18,191 bases of DNA, from assembly GCA_964540025.1 (NCBI GenBank), contig CAZIKQ010000037.1, forward strand, positions 1 to 18,191, in the 5' to 3' direction. The notes beneath the pieces were generated by a model. The model was not told where the DNA came from. It did not search any database and saw only the letters and a list, made by a program, of their open reading frames with translations. A program made the position numbers and the translations under genes. This DNA is from RGIG250 sp964540025. Its GTDB lineage: Bacteria; Bacillota; Negativicutes; Selenomonadales; Selenomonadaceae. How positions within the stretch are numbered: the first letter of the stretch is position 1; every line of letters begins with the position of its first letter. Positions 6,461-13,821 of the stretch are shown here, piece by piece.

Positions 6461-6997
6461 ATGAAAAACCGTATCAAAGCCTGTATAGCCGCCGGGCTTA
6501 TCGGCGTCAGCCTGGCGGCGGGACTGCCGGAGAGCGCCAACGCGGCGAGGCCAGCGGAGGTTCCCGATAGGGTTGCCGTTGCCGCGGCTGATATAAACGG
6601 GCCGGAAAAGCGCTATATCGATTTCTGGTCCCGGTTCCGAGACGAAGTGCTGCTGGATCGGCCCCATCGGGATGATCCGCCGCCACCGCCGCCACCGCCA
6701 CCACCACCGCCGGGCCGCCATATCACGCCGCCTCCTCCACCCCGTCATCCCGGGCACAGGCCACCACCGCCGCCTCATCATCCCGGCCGTCCGCAGCCTC
6801 CGCCGCCCCGTCATCCCGGGCACAGGCCGCCACCGCCACCCCATAGGCGACCGGCACCACCGCCGCCGCACCGGAGACCGGCTCCACCACCGCCCCATCG
6901 GAGACCAGCGCCGCCGCCAAGGCCCCGTTCGGTGGTTCAGCCAACAGGACAGCCGAATTTTGTTATCACCGGACTGCCGGATAATAATTTGAGCTAA
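6461..6997 (+). CDS. Secreted proline-rich low-complexity protein, 178 aa
   Basis: It starts 20 nt after the previous stop, with GAGGG 6 nt before the ATG. A signal peptide (cut after SANA, near residue 28) is followed by a short folded-looking segment containing EKRYIDFWSRFRDEVLL. Then comes a long Pro-rich region of about 90 residues: a run of 12 Pro followed by repeats such as PPPPPRHPGHR and HRRPAPPPP, rich in Pro, His and Arg. The polyproline II-like, strongly basic tail could span or bind the peptidoglycan or acidic polymers, as Pro-rich spacers do in TonB-like proteins, but it has no TonB domain. The last 20 residues are free of the repeat. The length of the repeat part probably varies between strains. 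Confidence 0.8.
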   Translation: MKNRIKACIAAGLIGVSLAAGLPESANAARPAEVPDRVAVAAADINGPEKRYIDFWSRFRDEVLLDRPHRDDPPPPPPPPPPPPGRHITPPPPPRHPGHRPPPPPHHPGRPQPPPPRHPGHRPPPPPHRRPAPPPPHRRPAPPPPHRRPAPPPRPRSVVQPTGQPNFVITGLPDNNLS

Positions 6998-7187
6998 TGC
7001 GTTCGGCTCGGCGTTTGTCATAACCATCGCCGGGCCGTAACTGCTTGTCCGTCATGAAGGTATTTATGGGGAATTTCAAAAACTGTCACGATCATTTGAA
7101 GGTAATGATTTTACCGCCGGCGGGGCGGCGGCTTCCCCTTTGAGGGGAACCGTATTGTGCTTCGGGCAGGGAAAGAAGGAGAAAAGA
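6998..7187. other. Intergenic gap inside the cluster, with hairpin 7133-7149
   Basis: This 190-bp gap is the largest within the plus-strand cluster. It contains a GC-rich stretch and a TTCCCCT/AGGGGAA hairpin (7133-7139 with 7143-7149) like the palindrome at 4003-4020. No T-run follows, so it is a poor terminator. I see no convincing promoter or gene here; the ribosome binding site of the next gene (GAAGGAG) lies at its end. Confidence 0.4.
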
Positions 7188-8306
7188 ATGAAAAATTTCG
7201 CCGGTTTTATTGCGGGGCTTTGCGCGTGGCTGACCCTTCTCATCGGCACTGCATCGGCCCAGGTGGTCGTGGTGGACGGCACCGGCACGGACAGGGAAAG
7301 CGCGGTGCGGGACGCTATGCGGCGGGCGGTGGAGGTAGTCGTGGGGACGTTTGTGGACTCCAAAACCCTCATCGAGCGGTCCCAAGTGGTCAGCGACGAG
7401 ATTTACGCCAAAAGCGAGGGCTTCGCCCGGAACGTGGAGATCCTCTCCGCCCGGGAGACCGCCGGGCTCTATACCGTAAGCGCCCGGATCGACGTGGATA
7501 CCTCGCCGGACTCGGCCCTGATGGACCGGCTGAAAATGGTCATGGCCCTCAACGATCCCCGGATTGCGGTTATCGTCTTCCGGCGGGACGGAGACGGGGT
7601 TATGTACGACGACCGGCTGGAGGCGGCCATCAACGAGCGGCTGCTGTCCCTGGGCTTTTCTCACGTGCTGGACGCGGGAACGGCTTCCCGGCTGATGGAC
7701 GACTCCCTGCTGGCCATCATGTACGCCGACGATCAGCGTCATTTTGACATCGACGGGGCCGGGTTCGGGGCTGATATTCTCGTCTTGGGCAAAAGCGAGG
7801 GAGACGCAGAGGGAGTGGAATTTACCCGGTACGATGGCATGACGACGACCCAAACACCCTTTAAGCGGGGCTTTGCCGAAATGAGCGTCAAGGTCGTAAA
7901 GCTGGACACGGGGAATCTCGTGGGCACCTTCCACGTGGAAGGGACGGGACTGGACGTTTCCGAGCGCCTCGCCCGAAGCAAAGCCTTGAAGGACGTAGCC
8001 AGCCGCGCGGCAGAGGAAGTGGAAAAAGCCCTCCGGCACGAAGGGAGCAAGGTTTCGGGAGGCGTTCAGTTCCTGGTGCGGGCCTCCAGCGAAGGAGCGC
8101 TGGATAAATTTGTCGCCGCCCTGCGGTCCCTGGCCGGCGTGCAGAGCGTCTATATCCGGGAGCGGCGGGGCCTCACCGCCACCATCGAAGCGGATTCCGC
8201 CCAGAAGGCTCCCGCTCTCGTCAATATGCTCAAAAGGAGCGGCCAAATCGGGGTCTTTGTGGAAAATATGAGCGGGAACCGGGCCGAGCTTTCGGTGGGA
8301 GAGTAA
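7188..8306 (+). CDS. Secreted FlgT-like protein, 372 aa
   Basis: The ATG at 7188 is chosen because AAGGAG lies just upstream; a frame-consistent upstream start at 7140 would put extra residues before the signal peptide. The signal peptide is cut near GTASA/Q (residue 24). Residues about 25-105 match the FlgT N-terminal pattern: VVVVDGTGTDRESAVRDAMRRAVEVVVGTFVDS, then 'EIYAKSEGFARNVEIL'. Residues about 124-165 (RIAVIVF ... LEAAINERLLSLGFSHVLD) look like the FlgT middle or CsgG-like domain. The C-terminus adds a small beta-rich domain. In Vibrio FlgT builds the flagellar H-ring in the periplasm, but no flagellar gene is present here, so this is probably a non-flagellar relative working in an envelope complex. 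It is followed 18 nt later by the next gene. Confidence 0.75.
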   Translation: MKNFAGFIAGLCAWLTLLIGTASAQVVVVDGTGTDRESAVRDAMRRAVEVVVGTFVDSKTLIERSQVVSDEIYAKSEGFARNVEILSARETAGLYTVSARIDVDTSPDSALMDRLKMVMALNDPRIAVIVFRRDGDGVMYDDRLEAAINERLLSLGFSHVLDAGTASRLMDDSLLAIMYADDQRHFDIDGAGFGADILVLGKSEGDAEGVEFTRYDGMTTTQTPFKRGFAEMSVKVVKLDTGNLVGTFHVEGTGLDVSERLARSKALKDVASRAAEEVEKALRHEGSKVSGGVQFLVRASSEGALDKFVAALRSLAGVQSVYIRERRGLTATIEADSAQKAPALVNMLKRSGQIGVFVENMSGNRAELSVGE

Positions 8307-8324
8307 AAATAAGGAGCGGAAATC

Positions 8325-9527
8325 ATGAAAAAAATTATCGTGATGGTACTGGCCTTTATGCTGATAACTGAACAGGCGTTTGCCTTTCCCGGCCTCGCCC
8401 TTTTGCCGACGCTGCTCAATATCGGCATGATGGGTTCCGCCGTGTATTCGGCGGGGAAGGGGGATCGGTTCAGAGCGGATAATCTTTGGTACGATCCGAA
8501 GGCCGATTTTTCAAAGATCAATTCTATCGTCGTATTTCCACTTGTTGCGCCGAGTCAGGACGATATAAGCCAGCAGACGATTACACGGTTTACGCATGAC
8601 AGGATTATGCGTAAACTCGAAGAGATGAATCCCGTGTTTGTAGTAGACTATAAGGCTGCAGACAGCAGGGGGAATGCGGCCGCAAAAAATATGTCGCAGG
8701 TTGATATGTTTACCGAAGACGACGCCGCGGCGGCAGAAAAGGCCGTGCAGGAATATGATAATGCCATAAACCCGGTCAATTATCCCGCGCTGCTCGAGCC
8801 CTTTGAGAGCGAAGCGGAACGCGGCGCGGCGGTGCGCGCCGAGACTGGCGCGGACACCTACCTTACGTGGCGGCTTTCCGAAATATACGATCCAGACGAG
8901 TATAAGATGCCCAAAAAAAAGATAAAAGGAGAGTATTGGCAAAATTATTCGTATGCGTATTGCACGTACTCTTTACGCAGCGCCAACGGAAACGAGATTA
9001 TGGCTTACAGCGCCATTGTTCCTGTTGCCATAATGAACGGGGCCGCCTCACTTCCTGACGTGGCCGTGGCGTTCAATGGTTTTGCCGACGAGCTGAAGGA
9101 TTTGCGCAAGGAAAAGGAACAGAAAAATTTTGCAGGCGGCAAAACGCTTCGCATTGGAACAATAAATGTTCCGCCTTCCGGCAACGAGGAAAGCGGCGTC
9201 ATGAAGCGGTCGCTGGATACCGCCGTCCGCCAACAGGCGGAGGACGCAAATTTATTCCGCCCGACGACGAACGCAGAGAGCGATTACATCATGGAAGCCG
9301 ATATTACAGATTGCACGGTGAGAAAAATCTGCACCGTTAAAAAGAGCGGCATGAGCGAATTTGAAGTCAAAGCGCACGTTGCGGCCACGGTAAAGCTCAT
9401 TAACGCAAAGAGCGGTCTGGCGGTTTCAACCTATACCGGCGAGGCGGACGGCGTAAGCGAGAGCAAAGCGTTTGCGAAAATTGTAAAAAAATTCTTTGAG
9501 GAGGCCAAGCCGCAGCTGAAATCGTAA
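8325..9527 (+). CDS. Secreted envelope protein, paralogue A of a tandem pair, 400 aa
   Basis: AAGGAG lies 8 nt before the ATG. The signal peptide ends near QAFA/F (residue 20). The mature part opens with LWYDPKADFSKINSIVVFP (residues 54-72) and continues to 'MNPVFVVDY', a strand-helix-strand pattern like the N-terminal domain of CsgG/TolB/LpoB-type proteins. Later blocks shared with the next gene are YPALLEPFESEAERGAAVRAETGA, NGNEIMAYSAIVP, SDYIMEADITDCTV and the C-terminal GEADGVSESKAFAKIVKKFF. The last two suggest a second domain of similar type. No Cys lies at the cleavage site, so it is not a lipoprotein. No named family recognised; role inferred from fold pattern and operon only. Confidence 0.75.
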   Translation: MKKIIVMVLAFMLITEQAFAFPGLALLPTLLNIGMMGSAVYSAGKGDRFRADNLWYDPKADFSKINSIVVFPLVAPSQDDISQQTITRFTHDRIMRKLEEMNPVFVVDYKAADSRGNAAAKNMSQVDMFTEDDAAAAEKAVQEYDNAINPVNYPALLEPFESEAERGAAVRAETGADTYLTWRLSEIYDPDEYKMPKKKIKGEYWQNYSYAYCTYSLRSANGNEIMAYSAIVPVAIMNGAASLPDVAVAFNGFADELKDLRKEKEQKNFAGGKTLRIGTINVPPSGNEESGVMKRSLDTAVRQQAEDANLFRPTTNAESDYIMEADITDCTVRKICTVKKSGMSEFEVKAHVAATVKLINAKSGLAVSTYTGEADGVSESKAFAKIVKKFFEEAKPQLKS

Positions 9528-9573
9528 TGAACGGGCGAATTATAAAGAGGGCGCAGGAAGAGAGGACGATGAC

Positions 9574-10917
9574 ATGAAGAGAGTTTTGGTCATGACGCTG
9601 GCTATGATTCTGATAGCAAGTCAAGCCTATGCTTCATTTTTAGACGATTTATTTAACCATAATCAGAATGCCGCTAAAGACGGTAACGTCTGGTATGACC
9701 GCAATTTCGATTTTTCGACGATCGATTCCATCGCGGTCTACCCAATGGACGTACAGTTCAATCAGTTGTTTCACGAAAAATATCCTGATTTGCGGGAAAA
9801 TGTTACGCAGGACATACATAGAACGCTGGAATGGGATCGATCGTCGTGGGAAAAGGCATCGATATTTCCGGACAGTTTCGCCTATTCGGTCAGCGTTAGT
9901 ACACAGGAAACGCTGAAGCATCAATTGATAGAAACATTCCCCAACAAGATAAAAACAGTTTTTCTCGTAACGCCGACAGGGTGGGTTGGCTCGCCCCACA
10001 CACCCCGCAAAGGAGCCTCGGATGCGTATGCGGCCTATCGAAAGACGCCTGGAGAAATGAGAAAACTGTCGCCGGAAGAAGCAGAGGAGGTATTTTCTAA
10101 GGAAAATTTATACAAAGTAGAGTATCCCGCTCTCATGGAAACTTATGAGAGCGAAGACGCTCGCGGGGCGGCAGTGCGGGAGGCGACCGGGGCAGCGGTG
10201 TATTTGCGCTGGTTCATGAAAGGGCCTTATACGCCGAATCAGGTTGATACCTATTCACTGCGTGTTCCCGGCTACTATGGAGTGCCGAAGCAGGTGACGG
10301 TTTCTCTTTATACGTCGTGCGGCTGTACGCTTTATGACGGAAATGGAAGGGAGATTCTGGCTTACAGCGCGAAAGTGCCGAGGGAATGCGACGGAACGCC
10401 GTCCGTTTCTATGGGAAAGAAAAACAATGAAAACAGCGCGTTCGTCAGAGGGCTGGTCGATAACCTGGAAAAGCTCATGGCGGCCAAAACTGCAGAAAAA
10501 GCGCCGCTCAGTGCAAAGACGGTACGCGCTGGCGAGATTACGCTGGACTATCTTGAGGGGGAGGAAACTTACCCGGCGGAGGTTGATATTACTAAGAAAG
10601 CACTCTCGACGACGGTACTCGAAAACGCCGACGAGGCGAAATCGCTCCGTGCCGCCGAGGGGGATGTGAGCGATTATATTCTGGAGGCGGCGGTGACGGA
10701 CTGCACAGTTAAGATGGAGTCGGGCCGTAAAAAAGGAAGCGAGCCGATAGATACTTCGTTCAGAGCGACACTCAAAGCGGCTGTGCGGCTCATCGACGCC
10801 AGAACCGGCGCCGTGGTGAAGGCGTCGCAGGGTGAAGCAAGCGGCAGAACCGAAAGCGAAGCCTTTGGAAAAATTGTAAAGAAATTCTTTGGGGAAGTGG
10901 AGAAGACGGTTAAATGA
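9574..10917 (+). CDS. Secreted envelope protein, paralogue B of a tandem pair, 447 aa
   Basis: This is a close structural relative of the gene just upstream. It has the same type of signal peptide (ending SQAYA, residue 20), then VWYDRNFDFSTIDSIAVYP (39-57), YPALMETYESEDARGAAVREATGA, NGREILAYSAKVP, SDYILEAAVTDCTV and GEASGRTESEAFGKIVKKFFGE. It differs by an insertion of about 45 residues after the first strand and by a YYGVPKQVTVSLYTSCGC segment with a Cys-Gly-Cys motif. The pair probably arose by tandem duplication followed by divergence. Its stop overlaps the next start (ATGA), so the two are translationally coupled. Confidence 0.75.
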   Translation: MKRVLVMTLAMILIASQAYASFLDDLFNHNQNAAKDGNVWYDRNFDFSTIDSIAVYPMDVQFNQLFHEKYPDLRENVTQDIHRTLEWDRSSWEKASIFPDSFAYSVSVSTQETLKHQLIETFPNKIKTVFLVTPTGWVGSPHTPRKGASDAYAAYRKTPGEMRKLSPEEAEEVFSKENLYKVEYPALMETYESEDARGAAVREATGAAVYLRWFMKGPYTPNQVDTYSLRVPGYYGVPKQVTVSLYTSCGCTLYDGNGREILAYSAKVPRECDGTPSVSMGKKNNENSAFVRGLVDNLEKLMAAKTAEKAPLSAKTVRAGEITLDYLEGEETYPAEVDITKKALSTTVLENADEAKSLRAAEGDVSDYILEAAVTDCTVKMESGRKKGSEPIDTSFRATLKAAVRLIDARTGAVVKASQGEASGRTESEAFGKIVKKFFGEVEKTVK

Positions 10918-11783
10918 TACGTGTAATGATGGATATGCGACGATATGGTAAGATTCTTTCACTGGCTGTATTTCTGGCCGTGTTTTTGCTCAATGCGCCA
11001 CCTGCCGAGGCAATTTTTGAGGAGCTTGAGAAGAAAGACGCATTGCCCGGAATCATTGTGGGTGAGGTGGCCTGCTACAAGGCGAATCCCGTTAAACAGT
11101 CAATCTGCGATTCCTATCGGGCCCTTTTGAAAGCCGAAATTATAGAATCAAAAAAGCTGCGGCTGGTTTCTCTGCCGGAGCCGGCTGTTCCCCCAAGGCT
11201 TGCAGAGTCCACCGAAGAAGACGAGCCTTCCGAGGAAGCAGCTCTTTCCCAAGCGGAAGTGAAGGCCATTACGGATTATTATGCCGCCCTGGAACTGAAC
11301 GAGCTTTTGGGGCGGGTCCATATGAACGCTATGCTGAAAGGGGACGAAGCCGCTCTGGACGAGGCAAACGACAAGCTTACCGCTTACAGCCGGAAAACCG
11401 TCCGGGGGCTGGTAACAAAGACCAGCCCCTACCCGGTTTCGGCAGATTTACGGGAGCCGCTGCGAATGCTGGGGAAAGAACACGGGGCCCGCTATATCCT
11501 CTTCTGCCATTTGATTGGAATTAAGGGTGGCGCTGTCTATAACGGGTGGAGCAGCGGCAACAAGATTTCCGCCCAGGTGGATTATTACCTTATCGACACT
11601 CTGGAGGGCAAAGTACATCGTACCCATAAGGAACGGTCGAAATCCGCTAAACAGATGTATTTAATATATGCTACGGCCGGTAAGACAATGTCCCTTGAAA
11701 TGCTCTTGCAGCGAATCATGGAAAAAGGCGCGGAGCAGTATGTCAAAGAGCTGGAAAAGCAGTGCGGGAGGAAGGGCGAATGA
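10914..11783 (+). CDS. Secreted CsgG/TolB-N-like hypothetical protein, 289 aa
   Basis: The ATG overlaps the previous stop by 4 nt; an in-frame ATG at 10929 is an alternative. The N-terminus has a basic region, a hydrophobic core and a likely cut after PPAEA (about residue 33). The mature start LPGIIVGEVACYKANPV ... CDSYRALLKAEIIESKKLRLVSLPE has the strand-helix-strand outline of the CsgG-like fold. An acidic, low-complexity insert (ESTEEDEPSEEAAL) follows. A further strand-rich part contains GARYILFCHLIGIKGG and ISAQVDYYLIDTLEGKVHRTH, resembling the 'A.Y++.G.+......+.++++D..T+++' section of CsgG-type proteins. I cannot assign a named family. It overlaps the next gene by ATGA. Confidence 0.7.
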   Translation: MIRVMMDMRRYGKILSLAVFLAVFLLNAPPAEAIFEELEKKDALPGIIVGEVACYKANPVKQSICDSYRALLKAEIIESKKLRLVSLPEPAVPPRLAESTEEDEPSEEAALSQAEVKAITDYYAALELNELLGRVHMNAMLKGDEAALDEANDKLTAYSRKTVRGLVTKTSPYPVSADLREPLRMLGKEHGARYILFCHLIGIKGGAVYNGWSSGNKISAQVDYYLIDTLEGKVHRTHKERSKSAKQMYLIYATAGKTMSLEMLLQRIMEKGAEQYVKELEKQCGRKGE

Positions 11784-12415
11784 GAAGACAAGGCGGTTTT
11801 TGGAGGAGATTTTTCCTTGAATTTTTCACCGTGGTTATTGCCTTTACAGCGTTTGCGGCAGTGGGGCGGGCGGAAGAAGTAGCAGCGGCGAAAGCGGCGG
11901 GCCCGCTTCCTTTGCTGGCCGTGGCGCCGACGGAGAGCCGCTTGCCGAAGCGCGAAGAGAAAGAGCTGGAGTTAGGCGACGAGGAGGCATCCCTTATCGC
12001 CATCAAGGATTACCTGATGATTGCGCTGATCGATGACGGCCGGTTCGAGGTGACTGATTTCATAGAGGGAATGGATACGTCAGGCCGGGAGGTTTATATC
12101 GTCCGTCCTTATCTGATTGGCCTCAACGGCTATACCAGCGGAATGCATTTCTTCGATGATAAGGGCGAAGAAAGAGCCGGGGGCGATTCGGGCACGGTGG
12201 AAGTCGATATCATGGTGAAGATTCTTGATCCTAAGACCTGCAAGGAGCTTCTCATGGTGCACGGCGAAGGAAAAGCTTCCGCGCGGAATATGAACGTAAC
12301 GTACCAGGAGTACACTGTCTCCGGCGGGGCGAAAATAATGCTGGACGGAAAAGTGGACGGAGCGATATTAAAGGCGGCAACGGACGCGGCTAATCAAATC
12401 AGGCAAAAGGCATAA
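11780..12415 (+). CDS. Secreted CsgG-like hypothetical protein, 211 aa
   Basis: The start at 11780 overlaps the previous stop (ATGA) and is preceded by GGGAGGAAGG; an upstream in-frame codon at 11762 is less likely. A Trp/Phe-rich signal segment ends around VGRAEE. The mature protein has LPLLAVAPTES, then a helix with IAIKDYLMIALIDDGRFEVTDF, then VYIVRPYLIGLNGYTSG and VEVDIMVKILDPKTCKELLMVHGEG. The final 'ALKAATDAANQIRQKA'-like helix matches how CsgG-family proteins end (here AILKAATDAANQIRQ). The overall outline (strand, helix, 'DGRFEV', then strands with a Gly-rich turn) is CsgG-like. It immediately precedes the clear CsgG-family gene by 16 nt. Confidence 0.7.
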   Translation: MRRQGGFWRRFFLEFFTVVIAFTAFAAVGRAEEVAAAKAAGPLPLLAVAPTESRLPKREEKELELGDEEASLIAIKDYLMIALIDDGRFEVTDFIEGMDTSGREVYIVRPYLIGLNGYTSGMHFFDDKGEERAGGDSGTVEVDIMVKILDPKTCKELLMVHGEGKASARNMNVTYQEYTVSGGAKIMLDGKVDGAILKAATDAANQIRQKA

Positions 12416-12431
12416 AAGGGAGGAATAATTC

Positions 12432-13214
12432 ATGCTCAGACGGATATGGCTGATTCTTTGTCTGGCGGTGGCCCTGAACGGGGCGGTCTGCTCGGCGGGA
12501 ATCAACGATTACCCCACGGTGGCGGTGCTGGACTTCGGGCTGAAGGCCAACGCTTCGCCGGAGGTGATTCTCGAGTCATCAGCGATAGTGACGGACACGG
12601 TGGAGGAAATGCTCCTGGACAGCGGGCGGTTCAACATCGTGGACCGCCAGCAGATCGACGCGGTTATCGCCGAGCAGGCCAACGGTATGAGCGGCTTGTA
12701 CGATTCCGCCACGGCGGCCCGGGTGGGCGGTATCCTGGGGGCGGAATACATGGTCGTGGGCAACGTCAATGGCCTTAGTACAAGGGCTTCCGCTGTAGGT
12801 CTCACCGATTCCCGGGTCGGCAGCGTGGGCAACAGTAAGCAAACGGTAGCGGCGCGGATAACCGTCCGGGTAATCGAGGTGGCCACCAGCCGGGTGGTGA
12901 CCATGGCCAGCGGCTGCGGCGAATCCTCCCGAACCGGGTCGGAGTTCGATCTTAGCAAAAGGCGGAGCCGCCGCACGGCCAGAATCGACGTTTACGGCCC
13001 CGATGGCTCCCACGGGACAATCAAAGGGGAGACCAGCCGCACGGCGGGGAACTGGCTGACCTTCCGTATCGGCGGTTACGAAATCAGCCAGAAGCAGGTG
13101 GAAAACGCCCTGATCAAGGCGGCCACCAAGGCAATCTACGGTGAGAAAACCGGATTGCTGGCCAAGCTGGATGGCAAAAATAAGAAACCCACATATAAAG
13201 ATTATCTGCGCTGA
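12432..13214 (+). CDS. CsgG-family secretion/assembly protein, 260 aa
   Basis: GGGAGG lies 8 nt before the ATG. The mature protein carries the CsgG signature: PTVAVLDFGLKAN (about 28-40), DTVEEMLLDSGRFNIVDRQQIDAVIAEQ (55-82) and ARVGGILGAEYMVVGNVNGL (97-115). A strand pair follows (AARITVRVIEVATSRVVTMASG). In E. coli CsgG forms the nonameric outer-membrane pore for curli subunits. Unlike that lipoprotein, this one lacks a valid lipobox: its Cys20 is preceded by Val, and cleavage is more likely at CSA/G (22). A basic insert SKRRSRRTARIDVYG replaces part of the usual second half, so a true pore-forming hairpin is uncertain. Other relatives of this fold (HfaB-like, LpoB-like) act as assembly factors instead. 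Confidence 0.85.
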   Translation: MLRRIWLILCLAVALNGAVCSAGINDYPTVAVLDFGLKANASPEVILESSAIVTDTVEEMLLDSGRFNIVDRQQIDAVIAEQANGMSGLYDSATAARVGGILGAEYMVVGNVNGLSTRASAVGLTDSRVGSVGNSKQTVAARITVRVIEVATSRVVTMASGCGESSRTGSEFDLSKRRSRRTARIDVYGPDGSHGTIKGETSRTAGNWLTFRIGGYEISQKQVENALIKAATKAIYGEKTGLLAKLDGKNKKPTYKDYLR

Positions 13215-13237
13215 GGTACTGCAAGGAGGGGAAAGCC

Positions 13238-13729
13238 ATGAAAAAAATCCTGCGGGTTTTAGCGGTGATGTTGGCAGTGCTTACTTTCGGTACAAGCCTC
13301 GCCATGGCGGCGCGGCCCCAGGGCCATTCTGACGGCGCTGGCACCGAAGACTACGGGAGCAATTTCCCCGCGGAGGTCCTGCAGCTGGTCAATGTAGCGC
13401 GGGCCAGGACCGGAGTAAGGCCGCTGCAACCGGCAGAGGATCTGACGGCGGCGGCAGCAATCCGGGCGAAGGAGCTGACGAGACAGTTCAGCCATACCCG
13501 GCCCGATGGCCGGGACTGCTTCACGGCCATAAAACGGCATTACCGGACGGCAGGGGAAAATATCGCCGCCGGTCAGCGGTCACCGGCGGAGGTAATGGAC
13601 AGCTGGATGCACTCCGAGGGGCACCGCCGCAATATCCTCAACCCGGCCTTTAAGTATTTCGGCCTGGGGTTTTACACCGAGCCTGATTCGGCCATGAAAT
13701 TTTACTGGACGCAGCTCTTCACCGGCTGA
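13238..13729 (+). CDS. Secreted CAP/SCP-domain (YkwD-like) protein, 163 aa
   Basis: AAGGAGGGG precedes the ATG. A signal peptide (cut near LAMA, residue 24) is followed by a single CAP (SCP/PR-1) domain: VLQLVNVARARTGVRPLQ (48-64), FSHTRPDG with His86, GENIA with Glu107, and SWMHSEGHRRNIL with His129, ending in FKYFGLGFY. The His/Glu/His cavity residues of the family are all present. In bacteria these extracellular domains are linked to sporulation, cell-wall binding or surface adhesion, and their biochemical activity is not settled. At 163 residues it is the minimal form, without wall-anchoring repeats. It begins 23 nt after the CsgG-like gene and is likely co-transcribed with it. Confidence 0.9.
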   Translation: MKKILRVLAVMLAVLTFGTSLAMAARPQGHSDGAGTEDYGSNFPAEVLQLVNVARARTGVRPLQPAEDLTAAAAIRAKELTRQFSHTRPDGRDCFTAIKRHYRTAGENIAAGQRSPAEVMDSWMHSEGHRRNILNPAFKYFGLGFYTEPDSAMKFYWTQLFTG

Positions 13730-13821
13730 TACCGGCGGGGCAGGCAAAGCAACGGCAAAAGGCGGCTCTCCGCTATTGGCGGCGGGCCGCTGCAAAATAA
13801 AAACAAAGAAAGCGAGAGATT

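Noticed and set aside
6374..7027. Antisense frame rich in Arg and Trp opposite the proline-rich gene
   Set aside because: It is the complement of proline codons; composition is an artefact.
7092..8246. 384-codon open frame antisense to the FlgT-like gene
   Set aside because: No signal peptide, ribosome binding site or domain; the plus-strand gene has all three.
7188..8306. Reading the FlgT-like gene as part of a flagellar locus
   Set aside because: No flagellar structural or regulatory gene occurs in the window; only the domain type is shared.
12432..13214. Calling the region a curli operon
   Set aside because: No CsgA/CsgB-like amyloid repeats, CsgE or CsgF are present and the CsgG-like protein lacks the lipid site.
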